Assembly: GCF_947507565.1 (NCBI RefSeq)
Contig: NC_089180.1
Coordinates: 62,001 to 126,000, forward strand
Source of the DNA: Oscarella lobularis
Taxonomy: Eukaryota; Porifera; Homoscleromorpha; Homosclerophorida; Oscarellidae
Direction of reading: 5' to 3'
Length of the DNA: 64,000 bases
In this document: piece after piece, positions 25,283 through 36,301 of the stretch
Position numbering within the stretch: the first letter of the stretch is position 1
Layout of the letters: each line of letters starts with the position of its first letter
The notes under the pieces: generated by a model
What the model saw: only the letters and a program-made list of their open reading frames with translations
Told to the model about the DNA's origin: nothing
Database searches by the model: none
Position numbers and translations under genes: made by a program

Positions 25283-26190
25283 CGCCAAAGCTATCGTAGC
25301 ACCGCAGCAAGGCTGTCAACCAGGGGGTCTATGGAATGGAGTAGTGAGTGGAGAAGGATGTGAGTGTCTTTCAGGCTATGAAATTCAAAATGCATCATGC
25401 AGAGGTAAAGAAGACGTGTACTGGGGTGATAGATACTATTTGTTACTTTATAGCTTGTCGGCCAGAATTCTTTAAGGACTCGAAAGGAAATATGAACTAT
25501 TCGTTGTGTTCCGGAAATTCCTTTAGCTTGACGACGGGCAGTCTACGGTGCACTTGCCATTCTGGTTTTGATCGTACGGAAGAAGATCCGTTGAGCTCAG
25601 CGTGTACAAGTAAGTACTTTGACATACTGGTCTCATTCGCTTTAATTAAATAAAATTATTCGCAGTATTTGTCAGCTGGAGTCCTCCATTGTCAAATGGG
25701 GGTCGCTCTGACCTCATGTACCGAATCAGCACAAAGGAAGGCAGTACTTCCTCTGTAATGGTAATGACAAGCAACACGGAAGCAGTCGTTACGGGATTAT
25801 CTCCTTTTACCACAGTTGAAGTGGTCGTATCTTCAGTCAACGGAATCAGCTTGAAACGCAATCTATTTCTAAATAGCTCTTCTGCCTCAGTCCAAATGCC
25901 CGAAGATCGTAAGAGGCGTCTTGCGTACTCTTCACGTCGTTCACGATCAATATTTAGGTCCATCGACTCCGCCTAGCGACGTCATAGTGGCGGTGACTGG
26001 TAATAATCTATCACAAGAGAACTTTCAAATGGAGGAGACTATCTATATCAGGCACGTCGTAATAGCTGACTGAAGTCCTAGGTAGTCAAGCGTTGTTTGC
26101 ATGGCAGGTTCGAGCGGCTATTTCTGTTGGCGCTGGGGTGTATTCATCTCCGGTTTCTCCATCAGTAGGTTCAGGTATGGCGCTAGGGGT
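25283..26190 (+). pseudogene. Eph receptor ectodomain fragment (Cys-rich and FN3)
   Basis: Exons encode GEGCECLSGYEIQNASC, then ACRPEFFKDSKGN ... CTCHSGFDRTEEDPLSSACT, then a fibronectin III stretch VSWSPPLSNGGRSDLMYRIS ending near 25905. A further segment, VRAAISVGAGVYSSPVSPS, lies at about 26105-26160. The order and motifs (C.C..GYE, ACRPGFF, C.C..G(F/Y).R...DP...CT, WxPPxxxGGRxDxxY) are those of the Eph tyrosine kinase ectodomain between the ligand-binding and second FN3 domains. No ligand-binding, membrane or kinase part is present. It starts about 80 bp after the ANKFY1-like exon on the same strand. Confidence 0.75.
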
Positions 26191-26218
26191 ATTCTTTCGT
26201 TGATTTGTTTGTTTCAGA

Positions 26219-26475
26219 TAAACTTTCTCAAAGACGTGGTTCAAAAGGAATGCGAGGAACGAATGGAGTTGCTTCAGGCGTTAGAGGCCGCAAAGAAAAC
26301 CGAGGCGACGTTTTTTCAAAATCACAGTAGGTGCCAATGCAGTAGGCAATTGTCCTGGGAAGTAGCCTGTTTCTTCAGGAAGCGCTAGTCGTCAGTCCGG
26401 ACGACTCGTGACTCCCATCAAAAATGAACTAACAGAGTCACGAAAGAGAATTGATTTGGCTATCAGACGTGGTCA
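26219..26475 (+). pseudogene. Coiled-coil gene fragment, family not identified
   Basis: After an AG acceptor the plus strand reads FLKDVVQKECEERMELLQAL and AAKKTEATFFQNH, a heptad-rich helix, and then, after a short intron-like gap, SASRQSGRLVTPIKNEL and TESRKRIDLAIRR. It looks like the end of a centrosomal or Golgi type coiled-coil protein. No domain allows naming it. It follows the Eph fragment without separation. Confidence 0.45.
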
Positions 26476-27999
26476 GCATTCGTAGCGAGTCATTTTATTT
26501 ATCATCAGTTGGGAAGCAACGTAATCAAACGGGGAGACCGTCGTATCTACACAGAATCCGTTGGACGGTGAGTTAACCAGCAAGTTACCGGTATTTGTGT
26601 TATAAGTTGATTAGCACATAAAACGATTACGTACCACTGTTGTGATTATTATTACCATTTCTAATATCATTATTGGTAATATTGTTATTAGCCCGTTGTG
26701 AACGAGAAGTTGATTGAAACCGCTTTTATTGATGCTAATCGAGGGTGTCCATTCTCATAGCCAATCTCCTATGTCTGCTAGGCAAGTACAGCCCTGTAGT
26801 TCCCTCTTTTCCGGCAGCGCTCATCGCTCTAAATAGCTCAGAGTCCTCAGCAAAGAGGGACTATAGTTACATCAATAATATTGTGATGCCAAACAAATGA
26901 CGTTTCTTTTAGAGTTCGAGAAAGGTGCCCTTTCAATTTCTCTGCTCTCCTTCAATTGAAACTTTCCAGTCTAGTTGCCTGTCCTTATGCATCGATTCGC
27001 GAAGAGAATGTAACGAGGAACAGGTGGAGCGTCTTCATGCACGCGGCAATCCGTCAACATAAAAATAGCGCCTAGCGGCAAAAGAATCCCGACACGCATT
27101 CCTCGACTGAATCGACGCACGACTCAATTGTCAGATTGCGGCAACCAACGCGTAGCTCGAAGAGACGCCGCGTCCGCCCGCCCGACGAATGACGACATCG
27201 CTCAGTGCGACGGAATGAGAAAGCGCGGAAACGACAATGGAGGAAGATACGTCAATCGTTCCAAATCGTTCACGTACGGTGCCCATCGACTGCGTCCGGC
27301 CGACAACCGCAATAATCGCGTCCCATCGCCTGACGCGAACAAGGTAAGGCCTTTTTAGATCATACCTGCGGTCGATTCCAATCGACCGTTCCACCGCGTG
27401 CTTTCCTAAAGTGCATGGGTAGTAAGTGGGGGAAGACACAACAGAACACAACAGAACACAGGGGGAAACGGTAGTTAGGAAACCGAGCGTGCTCTGGGCG
27501 CGTGAGTGATCGAGTTAGGGCCAGCCCTGCACGAGAACGGCCTCTCTGTGTACACTACATCGATATGTTTGTATGCAAAGACGTCAGTTAGTAGGCTCGT
27601 ACGTCAACAAACGAATAATTAATTAAGTGGAAGAATCGTTGGCCATTTAATTAATTGATAAGAGGCACTTTGGCTGATCTGCGAAGGCGCCTCCGAAAAG
27701 CGATCACGTCATTTTTCGAAAGTCTCGAATGTAATGTCTCGCGACTTTTTCTCCCCCTGGGGATCCTTTAGCTGTCTAGACCCGGAAGAGAGTCGGAGGT
27801 CGCATTTTCCGAGCGTGTAGCCCAACCTACTCGGTCACATCGGCGCCCAATTTAGCTCGAACATCTCCGCCTCTAGAATAGATCGATTCGAGCCCGACGA
27901 CCGGTGCCGGAGCCCTTTGAGAGCGGCCTTTCCCCTGTAATCAGTTTCCACCGGAGCTCTTTATTAAATGTCCAAAACGGCAAAGGCATCAATATAAAG
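26476..27999. other. No recognisable gene
   Basis: A possible exon at about 27190-27351 (QCDGMRKRGNDNGGRYVNRS, ending at a GT donor) has plausible codon use but no family match. Otherwise only AT-rich spacer, small imperfect inverted repeats (about 26645-26690) and a short acacaacagaac duplication (about 27435-27460) are visible. Confidence 0.35.
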
Positions 28000-28004
28000 G
28001 GAAA

Positions 28005-28230
28005 ATGGGTTGATAATTCAGTAAATTCTTCTATAGATATGCAGCCGTTTTTATCTGTGTCGCAAGTCCGGAAAACAGCCTAAAGAAAATCCTTATATTC
28101 AGCTAAACATGTCTAGGACAGACGTACATCAACCATCAGGCTTATGTGCTTCTTCAGAACGGTCTCATTGACATTGCGTTCAACTCCTGACGCCCAATCA
28201 CTGAACAAGCTATCCTCAGTTTCCACCAGC
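28005..28230 (-). pseudogene. EF-hand protein fragment
   Basis: The minus strand carries VETEDSLFSDWASGVERNVN and then, after an AG acceptor, AVFRTCDTDKNGCISIEEF. The second piece is a canonical EF-hand loop (D-T-D-K-N-G-C-I-S-I-E-E) with all calcium ligands in place and flanking helices. Only one complete loop is present, so the parent family cannot be named. It lies directly downstream of the RACK1-like fragment on the same strand. Confidence 0.5.
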
Positions 28231-28330
28231 TAAAAAACCAATAGTGTAAGTTTAAAATTAAAATGTAAATTTAAGAACGAGACTATATACTGTAGATACG
28301 GGAAATCCCCAGGAAATCCCCAATTTTTTC

Positions 28331-28634
28331 TTACCGTAATCGATATTTGTTTTGACCGAGCGTATTCCAGAGGATCGTTCGGTCGCGCGATCCCGAGACG
28401 AAGCGTCGCGTTGTGTCCCAAAGGCGAAGCGTCGAGTCCCACGAATTCGAGAGAGCGAATTGGCCGTCCGACGAGATGACGAGGTCGGAGACGAAGTGAT
28501 TGTGGCCTTTCGTTAGATATTCCACTTGATAATCCGTCGCGTCTCATGTTTGGGACTTGGGGAGTCGTCGCTATTTGCGTCACACAGTCGCTGTGGCCTT
28601 TTAGGGAGCCGACGAGCCTGAGTTGATCGTCCAT
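28331..28634 (-). pseudogene. RACK1-like WD40 fragment with internal deletions
   Basis: It begins [30 protein letters not shown], the RACK1 N-terminus ([26 protein letters not shown]), then jumps, in another frame, to [20 protein letters not shown] and [12 protein letters not shown], then [18 protein letters not shown]. About 35 residues of blade 1 and about 20 between blades 2 and 3 are missing, and blades 4-7 are absent. No introns separate the pieces. RACK1 is a 40S-bound scaffold protein. This copy is a deleted remnant; it may be retro-derived, unlike the intron-bearing fragments around it. Confidence 0.82.
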
Positions 28635-29408
28635 TGCGCGTCGGATTGCGTCGATTCGACGGGATGCAATCGGCTGGTTGAAAGGCGAGCGATTCGGAAG
28701 CGCGCGCTAACGACGGACGTAGTCCCCTGGTCCCCGAAGTAAGGAATGGTTTTTGATCGCTCTTATTTGCGCTCTAAACTTTTTCCGCACATAGGTAAGG
28801 CGAAACGGCTAGAAACAACGTTTCAGAACTCCCGGTAGTGTCTTAGGCCGCTGATGCCGGAAGATATATCGTAGTCTCCGTCGTATTTTTCATTTATCTC
28901 TCAAAGCGGAGGTGCAAAATAAGTCGTTTCTTTACGCCGTTGGTGAAATCAATGTTTTTTTAGGATCTGAAAGAGGCTCTTTAAATTCGTGCTTTCATTC
29001 AACTATTTACTCTCGTACTTATTCCCTGTACGCTCGTTCACGTTCTAAGATATACGGATATCAACAGATTGTTACTGGATGGGTCAGTCTTATAAAGTAT
29101 TTTCATTAATTATTTAATTGTGATTATCTATATTTAGCGTGTTGATTGTCAGCTGCATGCCTCCTCCAGTTTCTTCAGCTGTTATTCTCACAAAGGCAGT
29201 AGGAGGAACTGAGGTCTGCTAAACCTGTAGTTGATCATTATTTCTGTATGAGGAACAAGTCTTCTTAGGCAGCTGCCTTATTTAATTCTGCTTTTGGAAG
29301 TATTCTAGTACATCCTTGATAACAATATTCGAGTTCGAGAGCCAAAGCTCTTCAGGCGAGACTCTAATCTATTAATTAATTTATTTATTTATTTATTTTG
29401 ATTTTTAG
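28635..29408. other. Unassigned spacer upstream of the ABTB2-like exons
   Basis: Short open stretches such as ILTKAVGGTE (about 29190) and AALFNSAFGSILVHP (about 29272) may belong to upstream ABTB-type exons, but the reading is broken and I cannot support it. The rest is AT-rich and featureless. Confidence 0.3.
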
Positions 29409-30070
<662 letters not shown>

Positions 30071-30116
30071 TAAATTTTTATTTATTGATTTTTGTCTCAA
30101 AACGGCTGTTACCTAG

Positions 30117-31077
30117 GAGATGCTGTACAGCTGCAGCGCAACTTCGCCTAGAGGAACAAGAAGCCAAAATTAACGTCATGAAGTCAATATCGATATCTTT
30201 CTTAATTGGGCAAATAATCTATATTTTGTTCGTTTGATTTAGGCGAGATCTCGCTTCTGCGAATGATGAGTACAAGGCCACGACTTTGACTATGAGGTCT
30301 TCATTGCATATTTCTTCTCATGAGTGAATGAATAAGTGAATTTCTTTTAGACAGAAGGTGGATGATGCTCAGCGCAGTCTGCAAAATATAAATGAAGTGA
30401 ACTCCAAGTTGAGGTTATCACAGATATTATATTCAGAACTTCATGATTGTCAATAAATTGTTTTTCAGAGACAAACTATCATCAGCCCTAGAACGTGGAC
30501 CTGAAGTTCAGGTTGTCTACGATAGGGAGCATATTCTTTTTACAAATAACTATTTCCGCTGTTGATAGTACACAGACGGAAAGACGTAGAAATGAAGGAG
30601 AAATAAATACGTCAATCAACCGGTATGCAACGCATCTCAATCACGTATGAGTTTCTTCACGCCAACATCGCGTAGATTATTCTTCATCCTCCAACCCTAT
30701 CACGTGTTTTGTTGCTGAGCATTTTAGCTACAATCTGCGTTGGTGTCTATGTTGGATATTCGAAGACGCCGTCTCCTACAAATTCGTCCCCGGTTTCCTT
30801 CTACACTGCGCCTTGGAACGACTTCTCCCGGGTCGTTTGTGAAGCCGGTTTCAACAGCTGGCAAGACATAGGAGACCGGTTGGGGTACGACTGGCAAAGT
30901 CTTCAAGGGATTCGCCAAGGAAGCAAAAAATCAATGTCAATTTCTTCTCACAAAGTGTGTCGAAGAGAATGGAGATTCAAAAGAATCGCGCAGCAAAGTT
31001 GTCGATGCGTGTCGTGGCATTCAGATTGGAGGTCGACTCAAGGATATCGTGAAACGGAATGGCTATTTCATTTGATG
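30117..31077 (+). pseudogene. Coiled-coil, membrane-segment and Death-domain fragment
   Basis: After the ABTB2-like exons come short coiled-coil pieces (AQLRLEEQEAKINVMK; VDDAQRSLQNINEVNSKL), a hydrophobic helix (LLLSILATICVGVYVGY, about 30710-30760), and a Death domain: FNSWQDIGDRLGYDWQSL, then, in a shifted frame, NQCQFLLTKCVEENGDS and VVDACRGIQIGGRLKDIV. The Death-fold pattern (LG..W..IG..LGYD...L..I, then L..W......A....L..A....) is reasonable. A frame change near 30920 divides it. Coiled coil, membrane helix and Death domain in one protein is not a layout I recognise; these pieces may also come from different genes. Confidence 0.5.
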
Positions 31078-31440
31078 TGATTTTTTAACTTCCGTTTTTT
31101 AGTTTTTCTATGATTTTTATCGGGTTGTTGTCCGGATCATAACCGGCGATTTATGCGTATTGGCTCATTGATCTTTTAGATGCCACGTGCTTCGAAGCCT
31201 CCCGTCTTTGTTTTCAGCGTTTGTCTCGCAAACGTCTCCAAACCGAAGGTACGGCGCACTTTTCTGAGTTTAGGTGCATTGAGTAACCTTGTCGATGCGT
31301 TTTAGCTGTCGCGAAGTTCTGTGAAGCGCTGTTTCGGGCATTTTTCGTCGAAGACGTCAACAACGGAGGCTCGCATCGCGTCGAAAACAGCAGATCCTGG
31401 TCAAATCTGTAAGTCCTGCTAGATAAACTGCGATTCGCGA

Positions 31441-32017
31441 TCAAAAACGAGCCGAAAAGAGTCGCACGGCTCTCCCCCGAAACGTCGATCGCCGTTTTCC
31501 CCTTATTTCGCTAGTTAGAAGAGATCTAATAGCGCGAAGTGCCTTCGAAAATGCTAAACTATCATTCGAGACCACTAGAAAGACGATTCGCGATGGGGTC
31601 AGTTTAGAGAAAGCGTGAACTATAGCACACGGTTTTTGGGCCATTTGGCTCACCTCTTCGTTGTCTAATTTTTTGCTATAAAACAACGGGAATGGGTAGT
31701 CGGTTTGATCTCGCCGCATCAAATTGACTTCAAACGCTAAATTTCGGGTAATTTTTGTACATCGCGTTACCGGAAGTAAACCGTAAGCAGGGTCCAAATA
31801 ATCAACATAATAATAATAATACCACATTTTTATTTTTGGAGGTTTTCTCAAGAAGTTGACGAAGAGGTTGACTGCACTGCGGTCCCAACGTCCTCGGCAT
31901 GACGGAGACATTGTAACTTCCTCGTAGTTGCATTGTCTTATAAACTGCCTGTATGCCTCCTTCTTGGTATGAGGCTTTAACGTCTAAAAGGCCAACCGTC
32001 TCGTGGGCACGAGCCAA
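31441..32017 (-). other. Unrecognised coding-like stretch
   Basis: Two overlapping minus-strand frames (31802-32017 and 31441-31911) have coding-like composition (AHETVGLLDVKASYQEGG; DYLDPAYGLLPVTRCTKI) but match no family I know. A frame change would be needed to join them. It may be another damaged fragment. Confidence 0.3.
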
Positions 32018-32101
32018 AACTGCCCAAATGGCGTATATCTTCGAATAGAGGCTGCTATTCGTATTGGCAGTCTCTGCAGGAGAGTGACGCCTACAGAAAA
32101 C

Positions 32102-32124
32102 GTGCCTGCTTTTTTAGCAGGCAC
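32102..32124. repeat. Short perfect hairpin
   Basis: GTGCCTGC-ttttttA-GCAGGCAC forms an 8-bp perfect stem with a T-rich loop. No tRNA or known small-RNA fold was recognised around it. The surrounding 32000-32500 holds no gene I can support. Confidence 0.6.
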
Positions 32125-32507
32125 ACATTACTGTGGGGACTGCAGTCTCAGTCCCGTGCCTTGCCTGCTCTTTCTATAGAGTGGGTGAGGCACACCTGGG
32201 GAGGGGAGGGAAGCAAGAGACGATAGAATGAAGAAATGTTTTTATTAATTTATATTTTCAATAAAAAATTTGGACATGGCTTCCGCAGGTCTCACGTGCA
32301 TGACGCTACATCGCGGACCTTCTAAGCGTGCTAGTGCGCGTCATACCCTGGAGATTGAAAGCGTGTAACCTAAGTAGATACCATGCAAAATACGTGCAAG
32401 CAATTATATATTTATTGTTCGTTGTTCCCTTCTTCAATTGACGTCACATCTTCCGGCGGCGGTTGAAAAAAATAAATTTTGGCGATGTCATTTGTAAAAG
32501 ACTGAAG

Positions 32508-32690
32508 TTGAACTATAGTTCACGGTCAATTTTGGATAAAAAAGCATGAACTATATATAGTTCACGGTCAATTTTGGATGAAAAACCATGAACTATTGTT
32601 CACGGTCAATTTTGGATGAAAAACCGTGAACTATATATAGTTCACGGTCAATCTGGGATAAAAAACCATGAACTAACTACAGTTCATGGT
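32508..32690. repeat. Minisatellite, about 38-42-bp unit
   Basis: Four to five imperfect copies of a unit built on gttcacggtcaattttgga, followed by taaaaaacc/tgaaaaacc and atgaacta. Each copy is bounded by the palindromic gaactatatatagttc, so adjacent copies can pair through the inverted ends. Confidence 0.88.
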
Positions 32691-32984
32691 TCATCCTAAC
32701 TATTGTAAGACTACGTGGGCACTGCCGATTAGGTGCCGAAGATTTTTTTTCTGTATGGGAAGGGGGAGCAAAGCCCTAAGAAACATTTTTGGGATTCGTG
32801 GTTACACCTAGTTTATCTTATAAAAATTTTTCTAACGTTGAGAAAATTAGAGTTCCTAGAAAAGCATCAAGCGTCCTCTTTATGCGATTTTGACTTTATG
32901 CTTGTCTCTAACCCTGGCCAGTCCTTTACTGAAAGAACGCGGCGACACTGCATACTAAACATTTTTACTAGTATGAGCTGAACG

Positions 32985-33612
32985 TCCAAGCGTTCAATCG
33001 TTCCATGCGTTCAAACGTTCGAACGCGTCCAAGCGTTTGAACGTCTAAGTGTTCAAGCGTTCAAACGTTCACGCGTTCAAACGTCTATGCGTTCGAACGT
33101 TCAAACTCCAAGCGTTTGAAAGTCCACGCGTTTGAACGTTCAAACGTCCAAGCGCTCGAACGTTTTTGAACGTCTAAGCGTTCAAACGTCCATGCGCTCG
33201 AACGTTTGAACGTTCGCACGTCCAAACGTTTAAGTGTTTGAACGTCCAATTAAGCGTTCAAACGTCCAAGCGTTCGAACGTTTGAACGTTCGCACATCCA
33301 AACGTTTAAGTGTTTGAACGTCCAAGCGTTCAAACGTCCAAGCGTTCAAACGTCTATGCGTTCAAACGTCCATGCGTTCGAACGTTTGAACGTTCGCACG
33401 TCCAAACGTTTAAGTGTTTGAACGTCCAAGCGTTCAAACGTCCAAGCGTTCAAACGTCCAAGCGTTCAAACGTCCAAGCGTTCGAACGTTTGAACGTTCG
33501 CACATCCAAACGTTTAAGTGTTTGAACGTCCAAGCGTTCAAACGTCCAAGCGTTCAAACGTTCGAGCGTCCAAGCGTTCGAACGTTCAAACGCTTGGACG
33601 CTCAAACGTCTG
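32985..33612. repeat. Minisatellite of short cgttcaaacgtccaag units with a 104-bp higher-order repeat
   Basis: A core of about 15-16 bp (gcgttcaaacgtccaa) is repeated with variants such as cgttcgaacgtttgaacg, which is self-complementary. Between about 33220 and 33600 a longer period of 104 bp is visible. Open frames crossing it (SKRSNVQAFKRPSV type) are translation of the repeat, not genes. Confidence 0.9.
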
Positions 33613-33684
33613 AACTTGTGGGGCAAAACCCTGACGTGTATCTACAAGATTAGTTGGCTGAAAGTGCAATAAGCCTTACTTGGC

Positions 33685-33895
33685 TCAAATCCCCCGCACC
33701 CATGCCCCACTTTCAGCTTTCACTTCACCTTTACGGCCTTTGGCCTTTGATCCGAGGAGCGAGAAGAGCGACGATGTGGCTCTCAGTCCAACGGCCACCT
33801 TTGTGTCCACTTTGACTTGGCGATTGCCTTTGTTCTTCTCATGGAAACGAGCACGCGTTCGGCGAAGCAATCTCACACGAAGATCTGGGGCCTTC
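33685..33895 (+). pseudogene. Broken duplicate of the membrane-protein gene at 36.3 kb
   Basis: Nucleotide and translated similarity to 36360-36650: both share caaatcccccgcacccatgcc, and in one frame FDLAIAFVLLMETSTRSAKQ corresponds to FSLAIAFVLW..LMETSARLAKQ. The frame changes within the copy and the 3' third is missing. It sits just after a minisatellite. Confidence 0.7.
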
Positions 33896-35093
33896 TAGAT
33901 TCAATAATTTATAGGTAAAGGAGAGCAATGAATGAGGAAATTCAAAACGCTTACTGTGAGAATTCATTCCAAAGTTTTATTTCCATCCAGATACAGAAAA
34001 TTGACCTTCAAGAGAAAACGAGAAAGTCTACTGATTCATGAAAAAGAGACTCTATACTAGGATTTCTTACTTGTTAATTAATTAATTAATTAATTAATTA
34101 ATTAAAAATTCTTTTGTTGATTCCTTTTGGGCTGAAAATTTCCAAGTGCTCCGTCGGACTGAAATCGAATCGTCCAAAATGCAAAAGTGACCCCCTTTCG
34201 TAATATTCTAACACGTTTCATACGAATTTCGCTCTTTCGAAACGAACGCCTTTTCCGCCGAACCGTTCGAACGCGTCTAGACTTAAAAACTGCATTCGCC
34301 TTACAGAAAAAAATAGCGTTTTAGGCCTTACTTAGCTCGGAAAGTTCGCTCAAGGCGCTACGTAAGCCATTCCACGTTCTCCTTCGATTTTCCGAGCGAA
34401 TGACGAGTTGCACTCTTCCTTCTCTTCGTATTTATCGTAGAAGCGGCCGCGTTTCGCTCGAATTCGGTCGCGAATGGCCTCGAAACGAACTTGGTACCAT
34501 CGATCGTTCGATATCACGTGAATCGTACGCCCGTATCTTCGTGCGACGAAATGAGCGGCGAAAAACAACGAAAAGACGTACCTAACAGCGATTTCGTTTC
34601 GTCGTGGCCACGTTTTCTCCGCCATCTTGCTCGATGTAGGTGCGATATGTGTCGCCTCTAACCGAAATCGTTATGCAATATTTCGTCAGACCGGAATCGA
34701 AACCGGTTTGCCTTTTGACACCTTCTTTCCAAAGAGCCAATGAGCACGAAGAGCGGAAACCAGCAAGCCAATCAGAGCGATGGGCGGGGTCATAGTATAT
34801 AAGGAGCACGCGCCCCCAATTTCCTTCAGTTGCGGCAGAGGGTGGATGGGTCGCGGAGCAATCTGCGTCTCGTCCTTGACGGATCGACCCGGGAGCTTTG
34901 GCAAAAGGCAAGTCTGGATAGTTGACTCAGCGTGGCCCACGGTATAATGCCGTGCCGGAGCCTGTAGGCAGGGCAATGGGGGGCTTCGGCCTCGGTCTAC
35001 GCACTGGGATTCGCGATTACTGCCTTATTGTCGCTAATGGGCACGACTCACGTTAGGCTCGAGTGAGAAACGGCTCAGAGGGGGTGTTCAACC
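33896..35093. other. No recognised gene; (TTAA)n tract and TATA-box-like promoter
   Basis: A (TTAA)n microsatellite lies at about 34075-34105. A TATA-box-like tatataagg occurs at about 34795-34803 in a GC-richer context, followed by a 290-base structured-looking leader before the ATG at 35094. The remaining sequence has no family resemblance on either strand. Confidence 0.4.
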
Positions 35094-35474
35094 ATGGCCT
35101 GGTTGCCGGCACTTTTCTCACCCGACAGCACGATTAGACCAAAGATAATCCGACCCAGGAGACTTCGATTCCGGCATGCACTGTCTTTACTGTCGACTCC
35201 TACAAACGGTGGTCGGCCGCTCTCCACTTCCAGTAGCCCCGGTTCTTCTCAGGAACACATACCGAAGGGTTTTTTGGTACCACCGCGGGACTACGGTATT
35301 AGGGACCGTCTCTCATCCAGGCGGGTACCGGTGGGGTGGCTGATGACGTCGTGGCTCGCCCGACAATTTTTGGAACGGGTGGCCATTGCTTTTGCGGTGG
35401 CTGCCTTGGGCTACGAAGCGTCCGAACCTCCGCGCGGTGTAGCCTGGATAGCGCGAATACGGACGCAGCAAAAA
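35094..35474 (+). CDS. Uncharacterised small protein with one membrane segment
   Basis: From the ATG at 35094 the frame gives a basic, serine-rich N-terminus, then VPVGWLMTSWLARQFLERVA and IAFAVAALGYEASEPPRG, ending near a GT donor at about 35474. The shape (basic leader plus one helix) would suit a small mitochondrial inner-membrane protein, but no family was recognised. A TATA-like box lies about 290 bases upstream. It is followed by exon-like tandem repeats. Confidence 0.35.
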
Positions 35475-35509
35475 GGTACGTACAACGATTTTTTGACAGA
35501 TACTAATTT

Positions 35510-35790
35510 TTTTCTTTTTTTCTAGGTGGAAGCGTGAAGGAGAGAGCTCGAGAAATCGAATACGGAACGACAGAGACAAATCTTCTTGTTTTTAGGGCGA
35601 AATGTGGACGAGAAGGCTGAAGAAAACGAAGATGGAACGACAGACAAATCTTCTTCTTTTTTCGGCGGAAACGTGAACGAAAGAGCTCAAGAAATCGACG
35701 ACGGAACGACGGGATGTTTTCTAGGTGGAAATATGGACGAGAAAGCTGAAGAAAACGAAGACGAAACGATCAAATCGAAGAAGGAACGAT
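35510..35790 (+). repeat. Four tandem about 60-70-bp units, each beginning at a splice-acceptor-like site
   Basis: Units start at 35525, 35595, 35664 and 35724. Each begins GGNVDEKAEENEDGTT-like (GGxVxERAxEI.YGTT, GGNVNERAQEIDDGTT, GGNMDEKAEENEDETI) and is preceded by a pyrimidine tract with tag or tcg. They may be duplicated small exons of the preceding small-protein gene, encoding an acidic repeat tail, or a plain tandem repeat. Confidence 0.65.
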
Positions 35791-36301
35791 TGGAAGGAGT
35801 TTGCGAGCGATCGAGCGCATGCAACGTTTTTTCTTTTTGTATGAAATAAAACTGTTGTAAGACTCTATGGTAATGGCTCGTCAGCGCTGTTTCTCGAAGC
35901 AAACGCGATGGAAGTTCGATTTTATCGCTCCGCGTCGGTGTCTCCAAACCCGGATTAACAGCGACGAAGTGCCTCTTGTCTCAAAAGAAAGGCGGAAGAG
36001 AGTGAAAGACTTTAACGCGAGGAATGCTTCTTATTATTTATTCATCCACTATTTATTTGTCCAAACAAGGCGCGTCCATGCAGCCCAAACAGATCGCTCT
36101 CAAGTCTACGTACAGTACGTCACATGTAGGAAGAAAGAGAAGACAAAGTCATTTCAAGGTGGACGATTTCCTGGCCCCATGGTGCAGTGGCAGCTCGACG
36201 ACTAAGCTGCAGCTGGAGAAACGAACTCGAATAAGGAGAGAGAGAGAGAGAGCCAAGAGCATTTCCTACGAATCCCTGGGGCCGAACTATTATTAGAAGT
36301 C

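Noticed and set aside
32102-32124. tRNA or small-RNA gene at the short hairpin
   Set aside because: No T-loop (GTTCRANNC) or cloverleaf arms surround it.
33310-33653. Basic repetitive protein (SKRSNVQAFKRPSV)
   Set aside because: It is a frame through a minisatellite with a 104-bp period; no start context or conserved sequence.
34794-35093. Possible structured non-coding RNA (U-snRNA, RNase P or SRP type) downstream of the TATA-like box
   Set aside because: No diagnostic sequence of U1, U2, SRP, RNase P/MRP or 7SK RNA could be matched.
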